Of a DNA stretch of 34,513 bases, positions 24,775 through 32,386 are shown one piece after another. The translations under genes were made by a program, and so were the position numbers. Source of the DNA: Lentisphaerota bacterium (GTDB lineage Bacteria; Verrucomicrobiota; Lentisphaeria; Victivallales; Victivallaceae); contig SUWG01000008.1 in assembly GCA_015061625.1 (NCBI GenBank), forward strand, positions 75,298 through 109,810, in the 5' to 3' direction. Position 1 is the stretch's first letter; the number at the start of each line of letters is the position of its first letter. A model generated the notes under the pieces. The model did no database searches, had not been told where the DNA came from, and saw only the letters and a program-made list of their open reading frames with translations.

Positions 24775-25907
24775 AAATTGTTTTCTGCATTACTGCGGCA
24801 CTTGCATTGAGTGTATCGGTGTGGGCCGCGCCGGAAAAAGTAACGGTAAGAGTCGTCAGCAGCCAGGTGGTCAATGATACCATTACGGATGCGATGAGTC
24901 CGACCGGATTGGCAGTTGCTCCCAATGGAGATATCCTTGCGGCTTTTCAGGATCGCGGGGATATCGGTCCTTCATGTAAAGCTTATATTGTCCGCTCCAC
25001 TGATGGCGGCAAAACCTGGGGGGCTCCGGAAAAAGTATTTTCCGGTAAAAATGACCGGGAGGGTATTTCGCTTACTTTGCATAATGCTCCGGATAACTCG
25101 ATTTATCTGACGGTCACCACAATGACCCATGCGAGCAGTGACCGCAGGGCGGTTTTCGGCTGGCGGAGTTCATCTATTGAGATATTCAGATCGGTTGACG
25201 GTAAAGAATATGTTCCGGTACAGAAACTTGCGACCCCTTCCGGAGCAATCTTTTCTCTGACCGGCAAGATTATTGAATTACCCAATGGAGACTGGGTCAT
25301 CCCCGGTTACGGTTATCCCAAGCGTGCCCGCAGACCCGGCGAAGTATATGGCGCGGGCATTTTCCGCAGTACCGACAAGGGTAAAACGTGGGGCAGTTTT
25401 GAAAGAATTTTCAGAGATGATCCGGCTCCGGGAGAAAGGCCGTACAATTTCAACGAGACAGACCTGCTGCTCAAGGACGACGGCACATTGGTTGCGTTTG
25501 CCCGCATTGACAGCCGTCCGCGCTGCTATTTGTGGAAAGTTGTCTCTACTGATTGCGGCAAAACCTGGAGTGATCCGGTCGAAACAGACATTCCCGGTAT
25601 TTACCCGGCGATCATCAAACTGGATAACGGCGGTTTTCTGATGGTTGCAGGCAACCGTTATGCCAAACCGGTTATCCGGACGGTGAATTTTTTCTATTCT
25701 GCTGACGGTGAAAATTTCACCTTTGCCGGTATGCCGTATTACACCCGGACGGACGGAACTCCTGCCAACAGTGCCACCGGCGGTTTGCAGGCCATCGTTA
25801 AAGATCCGGCCAGCGGGAATTATATCGTGATATTTTATGCACATGATCCGGAATTGCCCGGCCATCATCAGTGCTATGTAGACAGTAACATCGTGGAGGT
25901 AAAGTAA
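24771..25907 (+). CDS. Exported sialidase-like BNR/Asp-box protein
   Basis: This encodes 378 aa. The ATG at 24771 is chosen over upstream starts because MKIVFCITAALALSVSVWAA is a clear signal peptide and the ATG overlaps the symporter stop by 4 bp. Three Asp boxes, STDGGKTWG (76-84), STDKGKTWG (200-208) and STDCGKTWS (259-267), mark a six-bladed sialidase propeller. The usual N-terminal RIP motif is not seen, although Arg-rich positions exist (DRGD, YPKRARRPGE, RIDSRPR), so true exo-sialidase activity is uncertain. It may act on another acidic sugar or an unusual glycan. It is co-transcribed with the transporter and a DUF6259 enzyme. Confidence 0.85.
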   Translation: MKIVFCITAALALSVSVWAAPEKVTVRVVSSQVVNDTITDAMSPTGLAVAPNGDILAAFQDRGDIGPSCKAYIVRSTDGGKTWGAPEKVFSGKNDREGISLTLHNAPDNSIYLTVTTMTHASSDRRAVFGWRSSSIEIFRSVDGKEYVPVQKLATPSGAIFSLTGKIIELPNGDWVIPGYGYPKRARRPGEVYGAGIFRSTDKGKTWGSFERIFRDDPAPGERPYNFNETDLLLKDDGTLVAFARIDSRPRCYLWKVVSTDCGKTWSDPVETDIPGIYPAIIKLDNGGFLMVAGNRYAKPVIRTVNFFYSADGENFTFAGMPYYTRTDGTPANSATGGLQAIVKDPASGNYIVIFYAHDPELPGHHQCYVDSNIVEVK

Positions 25908-28060
25908 TGATGGTGTCTTTGAAAAACAATCTTGCAGAAATCGGCTTTGCATTGAATGAGGGAATTTTTGCACTCAATACTCTGCAGCACGGTTCGGGAG
26001 AACAATTTGCCTGCGGCAATGTGCCTTTGTGGAAAATCGAATTGCTTGACCGTGACGGCGGAATTACTGAATTGATTGCCGACAGTATGCCGGAAACGGA
26101 TCAGTCAGACCATGCACTTTTTATGCGGTGGCTTTGCGGAGAGTACTGCCGGGTGACGGTGAGCGTGGAAAAATCCGGCGAAGATGCTTTTGAATTGCGT
26201 ATCTCCGTCGATCAGCTTGCCGGCAGCTATTCGGTGCGGGAAGTGCATTTCCCGCATTTTGCGTGGCAGTTGACCGAGAGTGAGGCGTGTAAACTGATTC
26301 TGCCGGAGGATGCCGGTACGGTTTATCCGGATCCGCTGAAAACTCTTGAGATCGGAAAAAGTCATTTATTTGTTCCGCGTCTGCAATCCCGTCATTATCC
26401 CCACGGAAACTTTTGTATGCAGTTTTTTGCGCTGGAAAAAAACGGCATTCTTGCCTATTGCGGAGCGCATGATCCGGCGGCTTTGGTAAAGGCATTTTGT
26501 CTGGGATGTGATCGGGAAAATAAAGCTCTGACGGTTTCACCTCATTGGCATTGCCCCGATACGCCGGGAGTGGAAGTGAAAAGTTTTCCGTGGATATTGG
26601 CTTTGAATGAGGGCGACTGGTTCGATGCGGCACAGCGTTACCGTAAATTTGCCCTGACAGCTCCCTGGACGGCCAATGGTGCTTTGGAACACGGTAAAAA
26701 AAGTCCGCAGTGGCTGCTGGAAACGCCCATGATTCCGTTGCGTATGCACCGGGGCGTGGGACATCAGGCCGAAGATTTGATCGCTGATGCCGAATATTTC
26801 GGTGTGCCGCAAATGATCCATTACTATATGTCACAAAAGGCCTCATTTGACAGTAATCTGCCATTCTTCTTTCCGGTGGTTCCGGATTTTCATTCTGAAT
26901 TGAAAAAATTGAAGGATGCCGGTATCAAAGTGATCCCCTATCTCAACTTTTTCTCTGCCGACATGAATCAGCCGGATTGGGATTATCTGAAAGATTCTGT
27001 CGTGCATATCAATGAAAAAGGCGACATCCATGCGTGGGAATGGTCGTGTAACGGGCATACGCTGGCAGAGATGTGTCCGGCGTCTCCGTGCTGGCGCAGA
27101 ATCACTTCACTGGTCGGTATGCGGATGCTGGAAACTGATGTTGCCGGAGTTTATTTTGACGAAATAGGCATGAGTCCGGCATACACCTGCTGTGCCGGGA
27201 ACCATGGCCATATACCGGGAGATCCGGAGCAGTTCTGTGCTTCGTGGAATACTCTGATCGGCGGTATGAAAGCTGAAACTGCTGAATTCAAGGATGTTCC
27301 GGTTTTTGCCAGCGAGGGAGGCGGAGAGCCGTTGATGGGCAATGTGGATACCTTATTGGTGGGTAACAACAATTCCCCGTACACCAAGCCGCTTTTTTCG
27401 GCAGTATACCATGATTATGTGATGTGTTACGGTCGCTATACTTTTGCGCAGGAATTGGATGATCCTGCTTTTGCCGGAGCCATAGAGAGCAAGCATGCCG
27501 AACAGTTTATAATGGGTATGCAATTCGGCTGGTCGCGCATTCCGTGGAGCGTTATCCGTACGGCGGCACCGCAGATAGCTGAATTTGTCCGGGATATGGC
27601 CTGGGCCTGGAGCGATCACAGTATCTACCTTTCTGCCGGTAAGATGCTCCGTCCTCTGACCCTTGACGTGCCGGAGAAAAAAGTACGCTGGGCACGGGCA
27701 TGGAATGATATGACAGGCACGGAATTTACGATGCCCGCAGTACTCAATTCAATCTGGCAGTGTGACAATGCTTCCATCGCCGTGGTACTGGTCAACATCA
27801 GCGATTGCGAACAGAATTTCGAAGTGGTCATGCCCAGTATTCAAATGGGTGACAAGGTGTCTTCCGGCGGCGGTGCGGCAAAATACCGTTATCCTCTGCC
27901 GCAGGCATCGCAGGCGTTTCAGTACAACTATTGCAACGGCCGGCAGCCGCGTATCGTGCCGAGCGGCGATTCAACGAATGGTTTCCATATAAATATGCAG
28001 CCCCGCAGTACGGCTGTATTGTTGATTTCCAGTGAAAAAAGTTATGGCGTGCATCAATAA
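25907..28060 (+). CDS. DUF6259-family putative glycoside hydrolase
   Basis: This encodes 717 aa. GGAGG lies 7 bp before the ATG at 25907, which overlaps the previous stop by one base (TAATG). No signal peptide is seen. The N-terminal 250 residues are beta-rich. From WFDAAQRYRKFAL (about 242) a TIM-barrel-like domain follows with GIKVIPYLNFFS, VAGVYFDEIGM (a D-E pair at a strand end, plausible catalytic site), FASEGGGEP, SAVYHDYVMCYG and AGKMLRPL. The same pattern occurs in the 1159-aa protein at 15736. The family is annotated only as DUF6259 and resembles clan GH-A/GH-D-type enzymes. The substrate is unknown. Its place after the transporter and sialidase-like gene suggests intracellular breakdown of the imported sugar. 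Confidence 0.85.
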   Translation: MMVSLKNNLAEIGFALNEGIFALNTLQHGSGEQFACGNVPLWKIELLDRDGGITELIADSMPETDQSDHALFMRWLCGEYCRVTVSVEKSGEDAFELRISVDQLAGSYSVREVHFPHFAWQLTESEACKLILPEDAGTVYPDPLKTLEIGKSHLFVPRLQSRHYPHGNFCMQFFALEKNGILAYCGAHDPAALVKAFCLGCDRENKALTVSPHWHCPDTPGVEVKSFPWILALNEGDWFDAAQRYRKFALTAPWTANGALEHGKKSPQWLLETPMIPLRMHRGVGHQAEDLIADAEYFGVPQMIHYYMSQKASFDSNLPFFFPVVPDFHSELKKLKDAGIKVIPYLNFFSADMNQPDWDYLKDSVVHINEKGDIHAWEWSCNGHTLAEMCPASPCWRRITSLVGMRMLETDVAGVYFDEIGMSPAYTCCAGNHGHIPGDPEQFCASWNTLIGGMKAETAEFKDVPVFASEGGGEPLMGNVDTLLVGNNNSPYTKPLFSAVYHDYVMCYGRYTFAQELDDPAFAGAIESKHAEQFIMGMQFGWSRIPWSVIRTAAPQIAEFVRDMAWAWSDHSIYLSAGKMLRPLTLDVPEKKVRWARAWNDMTGTEFTMPAVLNSIWQCDNASIAVVLVNISDCEQNFEVVMPSIQMGDKVSSGGGAAKYRYPLPQASQAFQYNYCNGRQPRIVPSGDSTNGFHINMQPRSTAVLLISSEKSYGVHQ

Positions 28061-28089
28061 ACCCGATATAACAAAGAAGGGAAAGAAAA

Positions 28090-28845
28090 ATGAAAAAAAT
28101 GCAATCCATTATGTTCCGGCATGCCGGAGTAAAACAGTTCTGTTTTACTCTTATTGAACTGCTCGTAGTCATTGCAATTATCGCCATATTGGCGGCAATT
28201 CTGCTTCCGGCATTGAATTCTGCCCGTGAGCGCGGTCGTACTGCCAGCTGTGTGAACAACCTCAAACAAATCGGTACTGCTTTGTCGATGTACACCGATG
28301 ACAACAATGGATGCCAGCCGACAAACTGGGTGAGCTTTGATGCTTCCGGAATGAATAGAAGTGCGTACTCTAAAATTGCTCCCTACATCGGAATCACCCC
28401 GCAATACAATGCCGAGGTACACTCTTTGAATAATGCTTTTGTCTGTCCTTCTGATGCCGGTTCAGCTACGAAACACTGGAATAGCAGTTACGGGTCGGTT
28501 TCGGTGAATTTGTTTCCGCACACCAATGCTCATTTCAAATTTTATATTCCGTATGCCAAAGTGGAAAATCCATCTGCCGTATTCGCCTTTATGGATGCAC
28601 AGCATCAGGCAGTTGAACAGCCGGCATACACCATCAATGTTCCGAAATTTGTCGATACGACGAAGAATAATGTAAAAGGAAATAACGGCGGATTTACGCC
28701 CACTACCAACAATAACTGGGTTGACAGACGCCACAACGACACCAGCAACAATCTGTTTGTTGACGGCCATATCGAAAGTGTGAGCAAGGGTGAATTTGAA
28801 GTTATGCGTCACTGGTTTGCTGTCGAGCCGTCAGATGGTTACTGA
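28090..28845 (+). CDS. Pseudopilin (N-methylation motif, H-X9-DG)
   Basis: This encodes 251 aa. A long 18-residue leader, [18 protein letters not shown], precedes [11 protein letters not shown], so Cys occupies the position where prepilin peptidase normally needs Gly. Then follow [34 protein letters not shown] and [13 protein letters not shown] (H-X9-DG). It is the last gene of the GntR-symporter-sialidase-DUF6259 operon and is followed by a strong terminator. GAAGG and GGGAAAG lie upstream of the ATG. It shares 56 identical bp (28156-28211) with the pseudopilin at 19218-19919 but differs widely afterwards. Confidence 0.9.
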   Translation: MKKMQSIMFRHAGVKQFCFTLIELLVVIAIIAILAAILLPALNSARERGRTASCVNNLKQIGTALSMYTDDNNGCQPTNWVSFDASGMNRSAYSKIAPYIGITPQYNAEVHSLNNAFVCPSDAGSATKHWNSSYGSVSVNLFPHTNAHFKFYIPYAKVENPSAVFAFMDAQHQAVEQPAYTINVPKFVDTTKNNVKGNNGGFTPTTNNNWVDRRHNDTSNNLFVDGHIESVSKGEFEVMRHWFAVEPSDGY

Positions 28846-28872
28846 TCTGACCGTTTGATGCCGTAAAGATGC

Positions 28873-28899
28873 AGCGCGCCTTTCCAGGCGCGCTTTTTT
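28873..28899 (+). terminator. Intrinsic terminator after pseudopilin operon
   Basis: AGCGCGCC (28873-28880), loop TTTCCA and GGCGCGCT (28887-28894) are followed by a T-run to 28899, 28 bp after the pseudopilin stop. Confidence 0.92.
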
Positions 28900-28957
28900 A
28901 TGCAGAACAGAACTGCGTTCCGCAAAGCCGGGTGGAATAAGTTCGCTCCCAAGCTGG

Positions 28958-29004
28958 CGGAAAAATCGTGGAAATCGATGATTTCCCCGGCCGCCCGCGT
29001 TAAA
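28958..29004 (+). pseudogene. Fragment of the 3' end of a PocR-AraC-type gene
   Basis: These 46-47 bp match the last codons of the gene at 21508-22380 (22335-22380) with one mismatch (22357 A against 28980 G). In the same frame they read GKIVEIDDFPGRPR and stop, against GKIVEIDNFPGRPR and stop. The frame upstream is closed by a stop at 28938, so only a remnant remains. The fragment contains the inverted repeat GGAAATC-GAT-GATTTCC. It lies between the terminator of the upstream operon and the GH2 promoter region. It may be a scar of recombination between related loci, or a short dispersed repeat that happens to sit in a coding region. Confidence 0.6.
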
Positions 29005-29023
29005 TCAACTGGAATTTTCCCAT

Positions 29024-29048
29024 AATCAGGATATATTAAACCCTGATT
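29024..29048 (+). promoter_or_regulatory. GH2 promoter region with operator flanking the -10
   Basis: AATCAGG (29024-29030) and CCTGATT (29042-29048) form a perfect inverted repeat around TATATT (29032-29037). No convincing -35 lies 17 bp upstream (CTGGAA). The GH2 start is about 43 bp downstream. A repressor bound here would cover the -10. Confidence 0.5.
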
Positions 29049-29079
29049 TACATATCCCGTAATGCGAGGTTTACGCCAA

Positions 29080-31380
29080 ATGAGATGCAAAATAAATAAA
29101 TTCTGGTCATTCCGGCGCACAGATATTGCCGGGGAAAAGTTTAAAAGAGTGGTTCTGCCCCATGACTGGGCGATCGAAGGGGATTTTTCTGAAAACAACT
29201 GTATCGATGCCGTTTGGGAAGAAAGCCATCTGGAGTACCGCCACGATTCATATTTGCCCCGCGGTACCGGGGAATACCGCAAAAATCTGGAAATTCCGCA
29301 ACTTTTTCCGGAACAGAGAATTTTTCTGGAATTCGACGGCGTTTTCGGTGAAAGTTCTTTGTATGTCGATGGGCAGTTCGCCGGGGAGAACCACTCCGGC
29401 TACACCGGAAAAGTTTACGATATAACCTCTTTCGCCGCCGGAAAAAATTCCGTGGAATTGCAAATGCCGGTTTCCGCTGAAAGAATGCAGGGCTGGTGGT
29501 ATGAGGGCGCAGGCATTTACCGCCATGTCTGGCTGATGGTCAAACCTGCCTGTCATCTCGCACCGTGGGGCGTGGTGGTCGATACCCCGGAAGTTTCTCC
29601 GGAACAGGCGGTTGTGGAAGTTTCTGCGGAAATATGCAATGCCGCCGCCGATGCAACCACCGCCAAAGTCACCGTCGAAGTTTCCGCTCCGGGTGGCGGT
29701 GTCATTTCTTCACTATCAAAAGAAATTTTGCTCGCTCCCGGCGCAGTGTCAGTGGAAAAATTCACCATTTCAACCGATAATCCGGAATTGTGGGATGTGG
29801 ATTCCCCCCGGCTCTATCATGCGCGGATAAAAGTTGACAGCGTTGCCGGAAGTGATGAAATTACAGTGCCATTCGGCATCCGCTTTTTTCAATTCACCGC
29901 TGATCGGGGCTTTTTCCTCAACGGCCGCCATCTGCAGTTGCGCGGCGGCAATATCCATCATGATTTCGGCGGTCTGGGAACCGCTCTGCCCGACCGGGCG
30001 CATGAAAAGAATGTGGAAGTTCTCAAAGAAATGGGGTGTAATATCATCCGTTCCTCCCATAATCCTGCCGCTCCGGCTTTGATGGAAGCGTGTGACCGTC
30101 TGGGGATGCTCTTCTGGGCGGAGACCCGCAATTTGCATACTGACCGCGGCGGCATTGATGATTTGACCGCTTTGATCCGGCGAGACCGCAACCATCCGTC
30201 AATAATTCTGTGGTCGCTGGCCAATATCGGCGGGGCGGAAAACAGCAACCGTCACCTGACTGAAAAATTACAGGAGCTGCACGACCATTGTAAAAAACTT
30301 GATCCGTTCCGCCCGACCGCCGTCGGGCTGGAGGGCAACGCCGATGCCAACGCCAATGGTTTTGCCATGGTGACCGATGTGGTAGGCTACAATGGCGGCG
30401 GTATGGGGATCGATGAGCGGGATCACCGGGATTATCCGGAGCGGTGCATGGTTATCAGCGAATTTGCCTCCGGCAGAGGGGCCAGGGGCGTTTATCAGGC
30501 GGAAAGTGTGAGCGGGGAGATCGAAACTCTCGGTGACGGCCGGGTGTTCCCCCGCAACGGCTGCCGGGCCACGGAACAGGATCTGATCAACGCCCATATC
30601 AAGGAATGGAGTCACATCATGCCCCGGAACTATCTGGCCGGCGGTTTGATGTGGTCGGCGATCGAATACCGGGGTGAAACCTGCGGCTGGCCCATTGTGA
30701 CCAGCCAATTCGGGGTTCTGGATATCTGCCGTTTTCCCAAAGATGTCTATTACTATTATAAGAAGTTGTGGACGACAGAACCGGTGTTGCACATCTTCCC
30801 GCCGTGGAATCACGATGTGCCGACGGGAACGATGGTGGAGTTGTGCTGTTTTTCCAACTGCGATTATGTGGAAGTGTCGCTTAACGGAAAAAAGATAGAT
30901 GGATTTCCGGAGTATTTGCAGCGGGGCAGTACCTTTCCGTATATGAATTGGCACATTCCGTTTGACCGGGGCGAAGTGGTCGCCGTCGGTTACAATGCGG
31001 GGCAGGAGGTGTGCCGGGAAGTTTTGCGGACTCCGGAAAAGCCCTCGGCATTGCGGATCACTGCCGACCGGCAGATACTCAAAGCCGATGGCGAAGATAT
31101 TGCCTTTCTGCGGATCGATGTGGTGGATGTCAACGGCACATTTGTTCCGGATGCCCATGAATTACTGTCGGTCAAAGTTGACGGGGCAGGGGAGTTGGCA
31201 GGGATGTGTTCCGGTGATCCTGCCGGTCACGAAAAGGAGAGTGCTTCACAGATGCACACATTCAACGGCTCTTTGCTGGCGATCATCCGCAGCACGGAGC
31301 AAGCCGGTGAAATCAATGTCACGATCGACGGGGCAGACGGCCTGTCAGCGGCAAAAAAACTGCAAACTGTAAAAAGGTAA
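29080..31380 (+). CDS. GH2-family glycosidase with atypical acid/base site
   Basis: This encodes 766 aa with no signal peptide. The ATG at 29080 is preferred to one at 29062 because GAGG (29065-29068) lies ahead of it and MRCKINKFWSF resembles GH2 starts. The sugar-binding sandwich (LPHDWAIEGDF, GTGEYRKNLEIP, FDGVFGESSLYVDG, GWWYEGAGIYRHVWL), Ig-like domain, TIM barrel (RSSHNPAAPALMEACDRLGMLFWAE) and extra C-terminal Ig-like domains are those of bacterial beta-galactosidase-like GH2 enzymes. The nucleophile Glu is present in MVISEFAS (E461). The acid/base motif, normally W-S-x-x-N-E, reads WSLANIGGAE: the Glu is Ile383. It may be inactive, use E387, or act on an unusual substrate. It is followed 13 bp later by an amidohydrolase. 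Confidence 0.88.
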   Translation: MRCKINKFWSFRRTDIAGEKFKRVVLPHDWAIEGDFSENNCIDAVWEESHLEYRHDSYLPRGTGEYRKNLEIPQLFPEQRIFLEFDGVFGESSLYVDGQFAGENHSGYTGKVYDITSFAAGKNSVELQMPVSAERMQGWWYEGAGIYRHVWLMVKPACHLAPWGVVVDTPEVSPEQAVVEVSAEICNAAADATTAKVTVEVSAPGGGVISSLSKEILLAPGAVSVEKFTISTDNPELWDVDSPRLYHARIKVDSVAGSDEITVPFGIRFFQFTADRGFFLNGRHLQLRGGNIHHDFGGLGTALPDRAHEKNVEVLKEMGCNIIRSSHNPAAPALMEACDRLGMLFWAETRNLHTDRGGIDDLTALIRRDRNHPSIILWSLANIGGAENSNRHLTEKLQELHDHCKKLDPFRPTAVGLEGNADANANGFAMVTDVVGYNGGGMGIDERDHRDYPERCMVISEFASGRGARGVYQAESVSGEIETLGDGRVFPRNGCRATEQDLINAHIKEWSHIMPRNYLAGGLMWSAIEYRGETCGWPIVTSQFGVLDICRFPKDVYYYYKKLWTTEPVLHIFPPWNHDVPTGTMVELCCFSNCDYVEVSLNGKKIDGFPEYLQRGSTFPYMNWHIPFDRGEVVAVGYNAGQEVCREVLRTPEKPSALRITADRQILKADGEDIAFLRIDVVDVNGTFVPDAHELLSVKVDGAGELAGMCSGDPAGHEKESASQMHTFNGSLLAIIRSTEQAGEINVTIDGADGLSAAKKLQTVKR

Positions 31381-31393
31381 AAAGAGGTGAAAC

Positions 31394-32293
31394 ATGAGTG
31401 AATCAGTTTATGACGGCCATATCCACATGGCTGACCGGCCCGTAAATGTGCCGGATTTTTTGGATCGTATCCACAGTGCGGGGATCGACGGCGGTCTGGT
31501 CATCAGTATTGCTCCGGCCGGTTTGCCGGATGCTCACGGTGCGGTGATCCCGGCTAGGGAAAGAATGATCGGCGTGCGGGATTTCTGCGAAAAATGCGGA
31601 AAGAATTTCTATCCCTGTTTCTGGATCGACGTATTGGAAAAGGATGCCGTGGAACAGGTGAAAATGGCAAAGGAAATGGGGATGCGGGCATTGAAAATAA
31701 TTTGTTCGCACCACTATCCGTCTGCCGGTCTGCCGGTTTATAAGGAGGCTTTGAAGTACGATCTGCCGATCCTTTTCCATTCGGGTATTTTATGGGATGG
31801 TCTGGATTCCGGCAAGTACAACCGGCCGTGCGAATTTGAGTGTATGCTGGAAGTGCCGGGTATCCGTTTTTCGTTGGCACATATTTCGTGGCCGTGGACA
31901 GATGAATGTATTGCCCTTTTCGGCAAATTGCGTAACGGCGGGGGCACATTCAACAAGAAAGTGGATTTCTTTATTGACGACTGTCCGGGGACTCCGGATA
32001 TTTACCGCAAGGATGTATTCCGCAAGTTTGCATTGCTGGGCTATGATTTGAGTGATTCATTGATCTTCGGTGTGGATACCAATGTGCATACCTACAATGC
32101 GCCGTGGGCGAAATACACTCTGGAATTTGACCGTAAAACTTTTGCGGAATTGAATGACGAGGTGCAGAACTTTAAAGGATACTTCCTTGAGGAATCTTTT
32201 GATAATCAAGGATTGCCGCGGCCGGATCAGAATCAGGTGTTCCGCAATTCCGTTTCCCGTAATCTTCTGCGTTTCCTCGGCGAAAAGATTTGA
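31394..32293 (+). CDS. Metal-dependent amidohydrolase (Amidohydro_2-like)
   Basis: This encodes 299 aa with AGGTG 5 bp before the ATG. The beta-strand-1 metal motif is YDGHIHM (H9, H11). Further candidate ligands are K101 or H106-H107 after strand 4 (ALKIICSHHYP), H129 in ILFHSG, H163 in SLAHISWPW and D228 in IFGVDTN. The pattern fits the TIM-barrel Amidohydro_2 group, which hydrolyses lactones or amides or decarboxylates acids. It lies 13 bp after the GH2 gene in one operon, so a sugar lactone or a decorated glycan product is a reasonable guess. No signal peptide is present. The inverted repeat at 32354-32386 may end the transcript. Confidence 0.85.
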   Translation: MSESVYDGHIHMADRPVNVPDFLDRIHSAGIDGGLVISIAPAGLPDAHGAVIPARERMIGVRDFCEKCGKNFYPCFWIDVLEKDAVEQVKMAKEMGMRALKIICSHHYPSAGLPVYKEALKYDLPILFHSGILWDGLDSGKYNRPCEFECMLEVPGIRFSLAHISWPWTDECIALFGKLRNGGGTFNKKVDFFIDDCPGTPDIYRKDVFRKFALLGYDLSDSLIFGVDTNVHTYNAPWAKYTLEFDRKTFAELNDEVQNFKGYFLEESFDNQGLPRPDQNQVFRNSVSRNLLRFLGEKI

Positions 32294-32353
32294 TTATTTT
32301 CCAAAATTCCGGTAAAATGCCTGTCCGGCGATGGTGCTTTAGAATCTGTTGCG

Positions 32354-32386
32354 GTTCCCCGGTGAGAAAATCTGATCACCGGGAAC
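32354..32386. terminator. Hairpin between convergent genes
   Basis: GTTCCCCGGTGA (32354-32365) pairs with TCACCGGGAAC (32376-32386) with one bulged C. It follows the amidohydrolase and contains the TGA stop of the convergent HExxH gene (32376-32378). T-runs on either side are weak (CTTTC), so termination may be partial. Confidence 0.45.

Noticed and set aside
26121..26864. 247-codon minus-strand frame
   Set aside because: It is antisense to the DUF6259 gene. Its composition (Pro, Ser, His, Arg) is typical of a shadow frame.
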